The position numbers were made by a program, and so were the translations under genes. Below, one piece after another: positions 57,432 through 64,000 of a stretch of 64,000 nt of DNA. Below the pieces are notes generated by a model. The model ran no database searches and was not told the origin of the DNA. It saw only the letters and a list, made by a program, of their open reading frames with translations. This DNA is from Methanohalophilus sp. RSK (GTDB taxonomy: Archaea > Halobacteriota > Methanosarcinia > Methanosarcinales > Methanosarcinaceae), in assembly GCF_003722075.1 (NCBI RefSeq), contig NZ_RDSK01000014.1, positions 1 through 64,000 on the forward strand, written 5' to 3'. Every line of letters begins with the position of its first letter. Position 1 is the first letter of the stretch.

Positions 57432-58021
57432 CTTCCGATTTATCAAATTTTGATCTTGTGATAGCCGGTGTGGGAGGCCAGGGTGCTGTCAAGGTTTCCG
57501 ATATAATAGGCAAGGCAGCGGTTTCTGAAGGGATGGATGTCCGGGCAGCAGAAACCCACGGGATGGCTCAACGTGGTGGTTCTGTTGTGAACTATGTAAG
57601 ACTTGGTTGTGAGTTGGGTTCTCTTATACCCTGCGGCAGTGCCCACGGTATGCTGTCACTGGAGCCTGTAGAGGCAATGCGCTACATTCATGATGTTGCA
57701 AAGGATGGAATAGTGGTGATGAATACCTCCCCGATTTATCCGATAACCGTTACATCGGGACAATGCACCTACCCTGACCCGCAGGAAATAGTTGCCAGAC
57801 TTGAGAAGGATTACAGGGTTGTGGCCTTTGATGCTGTGGCCCTTGCCAGACAGGCCGGGAATATGAAAACCCTGAATGTCGTGATGCTCGGGGCAATTTC
57901 CTCTTATCTTCCAATCCCCGTGGATACACTGGTGGAATGTATAAGGAATATGGTGCCCCCAAAGACCATTGGTACCAATCTTGAGGCATTCCGGCTGGGC
58001 AGGGAAACAACAAGACAGTAA
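57428..58021 (+). CDS. iorB: indolepyruvate:ferredoxin oxidoreductase beta subunit
   Basis: Gamma-domain partner of IorA, 197 residues, with FDLVIAGVGGQGAVKVSDIIG, RAAETHGMAQRGGSVVNYVR and the late VMLGAISSYLPIP. Start ATG 57428 in the ATGA overlap follows GGAGGTGA inside the iorA end. Confidence 0.95.
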   Translation: MTSDLSNFDLVIAGVGGQGAVKVSDIIGKAAVSEGMDVRAAETHGMAQRGGSVVNYVRLGCELGSLIPCGSAHGMLSLEPVEAMRYIHDVAKDGIVVMNTSPIYPITVTSGQCTYPDPQEIVARLEKDYRVVAFDAVALARQAGNMKTLNVVMLGAISSYLPIPVDTLVECIRNMVPPKTIGTNLEAFRLGRETTRQ

Positions 58022-58031
58022 CAACATTACC

Positions 58032-58880
58032 ATGTACAGTATACCGGTTTCATGTTTTGATCTTGACCACACTCTGGATTGTGGTCAGGTATTTCGCTGG
58101 TCAAAAGAAGATGACTGGTGGCACGGTGTGGTACAGGGAGATTATGTACATATCTTTTATGAACAGGATACGGGAACTCTTTACATTGATTCCCGTCTCC
58201 CTGTGGAGTTTTTTGTGAAATACTTCAGGCTGGATGATGACCTGCCCTATATCTTTTCCTCAATCGATCATGACCCTTACGTACATGAAGCAATATCAAA
58301 ATACAGGGGATTGCGCCTGATTAGACAGGATCTCTGGGAATGCCTTGTGTCTTATATGATAGCAACTGCTTCGAATATTCCCCGTATAATGAAATCCATC
58401 GAGAAACTGTCCCGGCTGCTGGGGGAGGAAATTGTAGATGGGATTTATGCCTTCCCTGAAATATCTGCCCTTGCAGATTGTTGTGGTGAGGATCTTTGTG
58501 ACTGCAGCCTGGGTTTCAGGGCACGCCGGCTTGTCAAAGCTGCCAGGATGATAGAATCAGGAGAGTTAGACCTGTACGGGCTGTATGATATGGATTATTT
58601 TCAGGCCAAACAGCAATTGATGAATATAGAAGGCATCGGGGATAAGGTGGCTGATTGTATCCTCCTTTTTTCTTATGGAAAAATGGAAGCTTTTCCCGTA
58701 GATACCCATGTTGACAAGGTCATCAGAAATTATTATTCCGACAGTTTTGAAGGACCTTATACCAAACCCCGAATGGCTGAGTGGGCACGATCCTATTTTG
58801 GACCTTACTGTGGTTATGCCCAGCAGTATCTTTTCTATCAGCACAGGCTTGAAGGTAAGCTGGGCAATGGAATGGATTAA
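58032..58880 (+). CDS. 8-oxoguanine DNA glycosylase, Ogg1 type
   Basis: Removes 8-oxoguanine from DNA. The 282-residue protein has the eukaryote-like opening LDHTLDCGQVFRWSKEDD, the helix-hairpin-helix IEGIGDKVADCILLFSYGK (catalytic lysine in GDKVAD) and the catalytic aspartate in FPVDTHVDKVI. It has a full N-terminal beta domain, so it is Ogg1 rather than the short archaeal Ogg2 or AGOG. It starts 10 bases after iorB. Its stop overlaps the convergent cca stop (TTAA). Confidence 0.92.
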   Translation: MYSIPVSCFDLDHTLDCGQVFRWSKEDDWWHGVVQGDYVHIFYEQDTGTLYIDSRLPVEFFVKYFRLDDDLPYIFSSIDHDPYVHEAISKYRGLRLIRQDLWECLVSYMIATASNIPRIMKSIEKLSRLLGEEIVDGIYAFPEISALADCCGEDLCDCSLGFRARRLVKAARMIESGELDLYGLYDMDYFQAKQQLMNIEGIGDKVADCILLFSYGKMEAFPVDTHVDKVIRNYYSDSFEGPYTKPRMAEWARSYFGPYCGYAQQYLFYQHRLEGKLGNGMD

Positions 58881-60214
58881 AGAAACTTATTGAGGAAGGC
58901 CCTGTAATCGGCATCCTTTATTTGCAGGATATTTTTCCCGGACAGGATTTCATATTCTTCTTTAATGCTCTTTGCAACCTGTTTTCCCAGGGAACAGTTG
59001 TGAATTTCATTTTCAAGTAATGAAGAGACAGTCGTATATTTGCGCGGGACTTCAGCTACATATTTCCCGTCTTCTATGTAGAATGCAAACACATCTGTTC
59101 TGTCGGTGTATTTCTCCCTGAACATCTCAGCATGTTGCTTAACCCATACCGGTGGACCTCTGTGTTTTTTGACCGTTGCAATCTGGAAATTTTCCAGTTC
59201 AATGATAAGTACGACATCCTTGCCTGCCCATATACCACTTTTAATGGGGCGAAAATCGTGTTTTTCAAGCAATGCTTCCACAGATTTCTGCATTTTGAAA
59301 AGCTGGGGATACAGTATGTCTTCCACGACATCGGGACTTTTGAATTTCAGAGCAACGAAAGAACTTGCCCTTTTATCCATTCTCTGGATTACTTGTTCAC
59401 CGGACAGTGGAGCAGCATCTTTTCCGTTAAAAAAAGATTCATTTGGTTCTTTCAGGTACTGGCGGCAGAGGTCAATAAATAGACAAAATTTATCCAGGGA
59501 TAGAGCAGCGGCTACGTTTCTTCCCGCATCTGTGGGGTCAATCACCTGAAGAGGCTCGCTAAATTCCTTTGTAGGCTTCAGGAACTCAATTTTCTGATTC
59601 GGCTCCCATGCTGATGCGGCTTCAAGCACGTTTTTGAAAGAGCCATAATGGATAATGAGCAGTTCAGTAAGATAGCCTGAGAAACCCCGGGTTTTCAGTT
59701 CTGAGCCATATGTTCCTCCGGCTTTCATGAACTGTTTGAGTAAAAGCACGTCATTCTCAAGATCTTTGATCCTTTCTTTTATGAAACGATTGTGAAAAGG
59801 CGTCCTGTCAACAGCTGAGATTATTCTGGAAGCATCGGTTACACGGTAGCAGGGGACGATATCTACATCAAAGCCGGCATAGTTCATTTTGGTGTAGGGG
59901 TGTTCTGCATAACCCTCCTCCCAAGATTGCCCTTCTTTTGCGAGTTCGTGGCCTATGAACAAACCATACTCTTCAAGTTTTTCCCGTGGAAGGGATGGGT
60001 CAAAACTTATGAATATATCAAGATCATGTGTTCCGGTGATCCATGTATTGCGAGCAGCTGAGCCTACCAGCTGGACCTTCACATCGGTAATACGTTCTTT
60101 TTTGGCTATCTGGATCGCTCTTATCATCAGATGATCGGCAGTCTTTTCCAGTTTTTCTTTTTCTTCCAGTGAAGGTTTGATACGTTCCAGTACCTTTTGT
60201 TCAAGAGGCAGCAT
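58877..60214 (-). CDS. cca: CCA-adding enzyme, archaeal class I
   Basis: Adds or repairs the 3' CCA of tRNAs; needed here because tRNA-Arg lacks an encoded CCA. 445 residues with the nucleotidyltransferase motif GSAARNTWITGTHDLDIFISF (about 51-71), the third carboxylate in NYAGFDVDIVPCY and the tail domains of class I enzymes. Confidence 0.95.
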   Translation of the reverse strand: MLPLEQKVLERIKPSLEEKEKLEKTADHLMIRAIQIAKKERITDVKVQLVGSAARNTWITGTHDLDIFISFDPSLPREKLEEYGLFIGHELAKEGQSWEEGYAEHPYTKMNYAGFDVDIVPCYRVTDASRIISAVDRTPFHNRFIKERIKDLENDVLLLKQFMKAGGTYGSELKTRGFSGYLTELLIIHYGSFKNVLEAASAWEPNQKIEFLKPTKEFSEPLQVIDPTDAGRNVAAALSLDKFCLFIDLCRQYLKEPNESFFNGKDAAPLSGEQVIQRMDKRASSFVALKFKSPDVVEDILYPQLFKMQKSVEALLEKHDFRPIKSGIWAGKDVVLIIELENFQIATVKKHRGPPVWVKQHAEMFREKYTDRTDVFAFYIEDGKYVAEVPRKYTTVSSLLENEIHNCSLGKQVAKSIKEEYEILSGKNILQIKDADYRAFLNKFL

Positions 60215-60473
60215 GTAAATCCTTTTTATTTCTGTGTTTTTTAGTTACGTTATGTATGGCGTTTTAGTCGTCTTTCGCTATATATTATTTGAAGCTATAT
60301 ACTGTTTCTTTTATTGTTATTTAATAATATAAATAATCATAAAACTGTCTAACGATAAAAATTTATAGCTATCGATCTTCTCTTCTATGGATAACGGGAG
60401 TTTGACAGATGGAGAACAGGTGGGTGCAGTTTAACTGTCGTTGTCTTTTTTGAGTTGATATTTGGAGGTAAAT
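60215..60473. promoter_or_regulatory. divergent promoter region of cca and the oxidative-stress cluster
   Basis: A 259-base AT-rich gap with several TATA-like runs (CTATATATTATTTG near 60278-60291, TTATTTAATAATATAAATAATC near 60318-60339) and a small dyad CAGTTTAACTG at about 60427-60437 upstream of ferritin. No conserved element identified. Confidence 0.4.
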
Positions 60474-60989
60474 ATGTTAAGTGGAAAGATGACCGATGCG
60501 CTGAATGAGCAAATTAACAGGGAAATGTATTCTGCATATCTTTATATGGCAATGTCAGCTGCAAGTTCCTGTAAAGGACTTGACGGCTTTTCGAACTGGT
60601 TCATGGTGCAGTATCAGGAAGAAATGACTCATGCCATGCGCATATATGATTACTTGAATGGGCAGGGAGCACAGATCCAGCTTAAGGCAATAGAGCAGCC
60701 ACCAAAGGAATTTGGTACGCCTCTTGAGATGTTCAAAGCTACCCTTGAACATGAGCAGTTCATCACAAGATCAATCAATGAACTGGTCACTCTTGCAAAT
60801 GAAGAGAAGGACTATGCAACAAACATATTCCTGCAGTGGTTTGTCACCGAACAGGTCGAGGAAGAAGGCAATGATAATGAGATAATCAGCAAACTCCAGC
60901 TTGCCGGTGAAGAAGGCAATGGTCTGTTCATGATTGACAAGGAACTCGGGGCAAGAGTGTTCACCCCGCCTGCACAGGAAGGACAATAA
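60474..60989 (+). CDS. ferritin (non-haem, FtnA-like)
   Basis: Stores and oxidises iron. The 171-residue four-helix protein has ferroxidase-site residues in INREMYSAYLYMAM (Glu), QYQEEMTHAMRIYDYL (ExxH) and QWFVTEQVEEE (Glu-Gln). ATG 60474 follows GGAGGTAA. First gene of a run with superoxide reductase, so the cluster deals with iron and oxygen stress. Confidence 0.94.
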   Translation: MLSGKMTDALNEQINREMYSAYLYMAMSAASSCKGLDGFSNWFMVQYQEEMTHAMRIYDYLNGQGAQIQLKAIEQPPKEFGTPLEMFKATLEHEQFITRSINELVTLANEEKDYATNIFLQWFVTEQVEEEGNDNEIISKLQLAGEEGNGLFMIDKELGARVFTPPAQEGQ

Positions 60990-61010
60990 TCAGTAAAAGG
61001 AGGATTTGGT

Positions 61011-61358
61011 GTGGATATTGAAGAATTAATTAAAGGAAAAGTATCGGAAGGCAAAGAGAAACATGTACCTGACATTTCAATCAGCAAGTCCCATGGTTCA
61101 GATGTGGAAGACCTTGTGACGGTCCATGTGGGAAAGGAAGTTGCCCACCCCAATACTATTGAGCATCATATTGTATGGCTTGAGTTGTATGGTGTGAAAG
61201 AGAACGGGCAGGTAGTGGACCTTGGACGTGCGGAGTTTGGCCCCTCTTTTACCGAGCCTCTTGCAAGGTTTAAATTAAATGTTGCCGATTTCAAGGCTGT
61301 GTTTGCTATGTCCTATTGCAATGTACATGGCCTGTGGCAGAACCTTATCGAACTCTAA
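61011..61358 (+). CDS. superoxide reductase (neelaredoxin type)
   Basis: Reduces superoxide to peroxide without making oxygen, the usual anaerobe solution. The 115-residue single-domain form lacks the desulforedoxin iron site. Active-site residues: GKEKHVP (Lys and first His), HPNTIEHHIVWLELY (two His) and CNVHGLW (Cys and His). Start GTG 61011 follows AGGAGG. Confidence 0.94.
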   Translation: MDIEELIKGKVSEGKEKHVPDISISKSHGSDVEDLVTVHVGKEVAHPNTIEHHIVWLELYGVKENGQVVDLGRAEFGPSFTEPLARFKLNVADFKAVFAMSYCNVHGLWQNLIEL

Positions 61359-61372
61359 GGATTGATAAATTC

Positions 61373-61732
61373 ATGGGCACAAATGCAGATAATGTAAAAG
61401 AAGTCAAGGTTTTCCTTCCAAGGTCCATAAGGTATGCCCAGGACATAAATGAAGACTTCTCTGAAGCTCTTGCGTCCTTTTATACTGCTGTTTGGGAAGA
61501 CAGGGAGGATGGCCTCTCAATGAAGGAGAAACACCTTCTTGTCTTTTCCATTGCATGTTCCAATAATAACAGTGAAAGTGCAGTGAAAATTCTTGAAAGG
61601 CTCAAGAAATTTGGGGCAACCCGTACTGAGATTACGGATTGTATGATGATCGCTGCCTGGACAGGTGGGATTCAGAATTTCACTGATTTCAGCAGGCATG
61701 TATTAAAGCAGATGGATAAATTGGGATTTTGA
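61373..61732 (+). CDS. carboxymuconolactone decarboxylase (AhpD-like) family protein
   Basis: A 119-residue helical protein with the CMD core (FYTAVWEDREDGLSMKEKHLLVFSIACSNNNSESAVKILERLKKFGATRTEITDCMMIAAWTGG). The redox CxxC of true AhpD is absent (only one cysteine at that place), so peroxidase-reductase activity is doubtful. It lies in the oxidative-stress cluster 14 bases after superoxide reductase. Confidence 0.85.
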   Translation: MGTNADNVKEVKVFLPRSIRYAQDINEDFSEALASFYTAVWEDREDGLSMKEKHLLVFSIACSNNNSESAVKILERLKKFGATRTEITDCMMIAAWTGGIQNFTDFSRHVLKQMDKLGF

Positions 61733-61745
61733 AAGGCGATAGACT

Positions 61746-61970
61746 ATGACTTTCAAAGATATATTGCTCGAGGAAAATGTCGGGGGATTTGATCTTTTCC
61801 TCAGAGCTCTTATAGGTTCGGTGGCAACGATTGCCCTGGCCATGGACCTGGTAGAAACCTCTCCCTGGAACTGGCTGGTCGCTCTGGTGGCTTTGGCCGG
61901 ATTATTTACGGCAATGACAAGGCACTGTACGCCCTATCATTATCTGGGCATCAATACCGCAAAAAAATAA
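61746..61970 (+). CDS. DUF2892 family small membrane protein
   Basis: A 74-residue protein with two membrane helices (FLRALIGSVATIALAMDLV and NWLVALVALAGLFTAMTR) and the family ending CTPYHYLGINT. It is often found with rhodanese or redox genes; function unknown. Last gene of the ferritin cluster; its stop abuts the convergent ahbC stop. Confidence 0.85.
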   Translation: MTFKDILLEENVGGFDLFLRALIGSVATIALAMDLVETSPWNWLVALVALAGLFTAMTRHCTPYHYLGINTAKK

Positions 61971-63164
61971 TTATTCCAGCCCGATCTCTTCATCTGTAAG
62001 ATAACAGGCCGGGTCATCTGCCCAGATATTGCCATAAACAGCTTCTGCACGGACACGGAAATTCCCATTGCAGATGTCCAGCCACTTGCACTGGCCACAT
62101 CTTTTTGCATTTTCCTTCAATAGAGGTTTGCGATCTTTCAGGCCTGCAAGTAAATCGTCACTGAGATCTGTCCAGATCTCGCTGAAAGGCCTTTTCCTGA
62201 TATTCCCGATTGTGTAGTGGCGCCAGAACTGATCGGGGTGGACTGTTCCGTCCCAGGAAACACAACCAATTCCTACACCGGTGGAATTGCCTCCGTTCAT
62301 TTTCATAAGATCGAGGACTTCGGCCGCACGTTCGGGTTCTTCGTCCTTTAATTTCATGTAGAGGTAGGGGGCATCACAATGATTGTCCACGGTGAGTACC
62401 TCTGGTTTAATTCCCTTTTCATAAAGCTGTTTTGTACGATCCATAATCAAATCTACAGTTTCCCGGCTTTCTTCATGTATCAGGTCCTGTTTTATGAGGT
62501 CGCTGCCTCTGCCTGCATACACAAGATGATAGAAACAAATCCGTGGAATTCCTTCTTCTTCCAGCAGGTCAAATATTGCAGGGATTTCCCGGAAATTACT
62601 CTTATTAATTGTAAAACGCAGGCCAACCTTGATTCCTGCTTTCATACAGTTGTGGACACCTTCAAGTGCTTTTTTGAATGCCCCCTGTTGTCCCCGGAAC
62701 CTGTCATTTGTCTCTTCTGTACCGTCAATGGATATTCCAACATAGGACAGACCGATTTCCTTTAGTTTTTTTGCCATGTCCATATCTATTAGTGTACCAT
62801 TTGTGGAAATTACTGCTCTTAGGCCTTTTGAGACTGCATACTCGGCCAATTCAGGCAGGTCTTTCCTTACAAGAGGTTCCCCTCCGGAAAAAAGTATGAC
62901 AGGCGTTTTGAATTCTGCCAGGTCATCAATGAGTCTTTTTCCTTCTTCTGTGGATAGTTCTCCCTCAAAATTCTTATCTTCTGCCCGGGCATAACAGTGA
63001 ATGCATTTGAGGTTACATTTGCGGGTGATATTCCATACTACAACAGGTTTCTTGTCCTTTGAGAACTGGAGGAGGTGGGAAGGCAATCTGGAGGAATGCC
63101 TTCCATATCTCAGGGCATCCGATGGTTCAACAGTTCCGCAATAAAGTTTTGAAATACCGATCAT
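61971..63164 (-). CDS. ahbC: radical SAM 12,18-didecarboxysirohaem deacetylase AhbC
   Basis: Third step of the archaeal sirohaem-to-haem pathway. 397 residues: CNLKCIHCYA is the radical SAM cluster motif, SGGEPL the SAM-binding segment, and CGQCKWLDIC with nearby cysteines an auxiliary-cluster region. The start MIGISKLYCGTVEPSDALRYGRHS matches AhbC as I recall it, rather than AhbD. ATG 63164 follows AAGGTTT. It is in an operon behind hemD, which supports the pathway. Confidence 0.88.
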   Translation of the reverse strand: MIGISKLYCGTVEPSDALRYGRHSSRLPSHLLQFSKDKKPVVVWNITRKCNLKCIHCYARAEDKNFEGELSTEEGKRLIDDLAEFKTPVILFSGGEPLVRKDLPELAEYAVSKGLRAVISTNGTLIDMDMAKKLKEIGLSYVGISIDGTEETNDRFRGQQGAFKKALEGVHNCMKAGIKVGLRFTINKSNFREIPAIFDLLEEEGIPRICFYHLVYAGRGSDLIKQDLIHEESRETVDLIMDRTKQLYEKGIKPEVLTVDNHCDAPYLYMKLKDEEPERAAEVLDLMKMNGGNSTGVGIGCVSWDGTVHPDQFWRHYTIGNIRKRPFSEIWTDLSDDLLAGLKDRKPLLKENAKRCGQCKWLDICNGNFRVRAEAVYGNIWADDPACYLTDEEIGLE

Positions 63165-63177
63165 TTCTAAACCTTCT

Positions 63178-63966
63178 TTAGTCAAAGTATTCGTCTTTAA
63201 TGGTCTTTAGCATTTCATCGAAGGTGTACTTGCAGGGTTTTATAGTTGTTTCCACACCATATTCCTGAATGGTATTTGCCGTAGGAGTACCAATTGCAGC
63301 AATGATAGACTTTTTCATTACTTCCTTTATGTCATTGGTTTTTCCCATCTCTTCTACCAGGCTGAAAAAATTGCGTACCATCATGGAACTTGTGAAGGCA
63401 AAAACAGCAATATCCCCGGCTGCCGCCCTTTTGATAAGTTCTCTCTGCTTGTCTCCTTCGGGCCTCACGAGTGTATATACCTGTGTTTCCAGAACCGATG
63501 CACCACACCTTTCAAGCCCTTCTATAAGCAATATTGAACCATAGGCACTGCGCGCGGTATCCACGATCTTCCCCTTTACATCAGGACACAGATATTCAAC
63601 CAATCCTTCTGAGCTGTAGACACCTGGTATACCAAGAACTCCAATATCAAGTTCTTCCAGCCTTTTTTTGGTATTTGGGCCGATGGCTATTACTTTTGTC
63701 CTGTTCAGGGCATTGATGAATTCATTCCTGTCATCTACCTTGTCCAGGGTATAGTCGATACCATTGGCACTGGTAAATATCACATAGTCACTTTTTCCAG
63801 AAAGAACATGGTTTTTGAATGTATCGAACATGTCGTCTTTCATATCAGTGAGTTCGATCATTGGTGCCTCGAACACCTCATATCCCATGGATTGTGCCAT
63901 CTCGCGGGATTTTGCAAGGTAATTGCGAGGCCTCATTATTGCTATGGTATTCTTTTTTTTATCCAT
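63178..63966 (-). CDS. hemD: uroporphyrinogen-III synthase
   Basis: Closes the tetrapyrrole ring to uroporphyrinogen III, feeding haem, corrinoids and F430. 262 residues in two similar domains (VIFTSANGIDYTLDKV, KVIAIGPNTKKRLEELDI, FAFTSSMMVRNFF, IAAIGTPTANTIQEYGV). It starts 34 bases from the window edge and ends 13 bases before ahbC. Confidence 0.92.
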   Translation of the reverse strand: MDKKKNTIAIMRPRNYLAKSREMAQSMGYEVFEAPMIELTDMKDDMFDTFKNHVLSGKSDYVIFTSANGIDYTLDKVDDRNEFINALNRTKVIAIGPNTKKRLEELDIGVLGIPGVYSSEGLVEYLCPDVKGKIVDTARSAYGSILLIEGLERCGASVLETQVYTLVRPEGDKQRELIKRAAAGDIAVFAFTSSMMVRNFFSLVEEMGKTNDIKEVMKKSIIAAIGTPTANTIQEYGVETTIKPCKYTFDEMLKTIKDEYFD

Positions 63967-64000
63967 ATTATCCCCATAAGACCTTTTGCATACCCAGGAT

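Overview
The window comes from a halophilic, methylotrophic methanogenic archaeon, most likely Methanohalophilus or a close relative. The evidence is a dimethylamine methyltransferase gene with an in-frame amber (pyrrolysine) codon beside its corrinoid protein, a methylcobamide:coenzyme M methyltransferase, archaeal RNA polymerase and str-type ribosomal operons, topoisomerase VI, archaeal CoA-biosynthesis enzymes, and a complete glycine-to-betaine methylation module. All gene identities are read from protein motifs; no database search was possible.

Layout. 1-4.1 kb: mtbC (cut by the window edge), mtbB with its TAG codon, a large APC-type permease (candidate methylamine transporter) and a universal stress protein. 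4.1-4.7 kb: non-coding, with a perfect 30-bp palindrome and a decayed insertion-sequence relic carrying three tandem hairpins. 4.7-22.2 kb: housekeeping genes (U32 peptidase, FCY1-like deaminase, Topo VI B and A, Kae1 and Bud32 as separate genes, RdgB, a cyclase and a PHP protein, DUF211, RlmE, CoaBC, pantoate kinase, EamA transporter, MtaA/MtbA, phosphopantothenate synthetase, HD hydrolase, DadD). 22.2-28.2 kb: an osmolyte island of bacterial-type MetK, bacterial-type SAH hydrolase, glycine sarcosine methyltransferase, sarcosine dimethylglycine methyltransferase and a PfkB adenosine kinase. It is preceded by a long leader with a 30-codon uORF and five tandem 25-bp repeats ending just before the metK ribosome binding site.

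28.2-33.2 kb: a region bounded by two inverted relics of one IS family. It holds an IS110-family transposase relic with a folded upstream segment, a frameshifted GyrI-like domain gene, a secreted multiheme cytochrome with an ethylbenzene-dehydrogenase-like haem domain and PGF-CTERM anchor, and a broken relBE toxin-antitoxin pair. 33.5-34.7 kb: a second, archaeal-type SAH/SIH hydrolase. 34.9-48.5 kb: tRNA-Lys and the rpoH-B2-B1-A1-A2-rpl30e-nusA-rps12-rps7-fusA-tuf-rps10 cluster. 48.6-64 kb: tRNA-Arg, a two-subunit 2-oxoacid:ferredoxin oxidoreductase, a SPATA20/YyaL-like protein, a regulator with a membrane polyferredoxin, indolepyruvate oxidoreductase IorAB, Ogg1, CCA-adding enzyme, an oxidative-stress cluster (ferritin, superoxide reductase, carboxymuconolactone-decarboxylase family protein, DUF2892), and AhbC/HemD of archaeal haem synthesis.

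How the genes work together. The betaine module makes the compatible solute and also regenerates its cofactor: MetK makes SAM, the two methyltransferases use three SAM per betaine, AhcY removes SAH and adenosine kinase removes adenosine. It runs beside what looks like a native route (DadD plus archaeal-type SIH hydrolase). I checked the stop codon of all 61 genes I consider intact and none is TAG. The only TAG codons closing an open frame are in two decayed mobile-region frames. A cyclase gene appears to need readthrough of a third-codon TAG. Together these suggest that amber is largely or wholly a sense (pyrrolysine) codon here.
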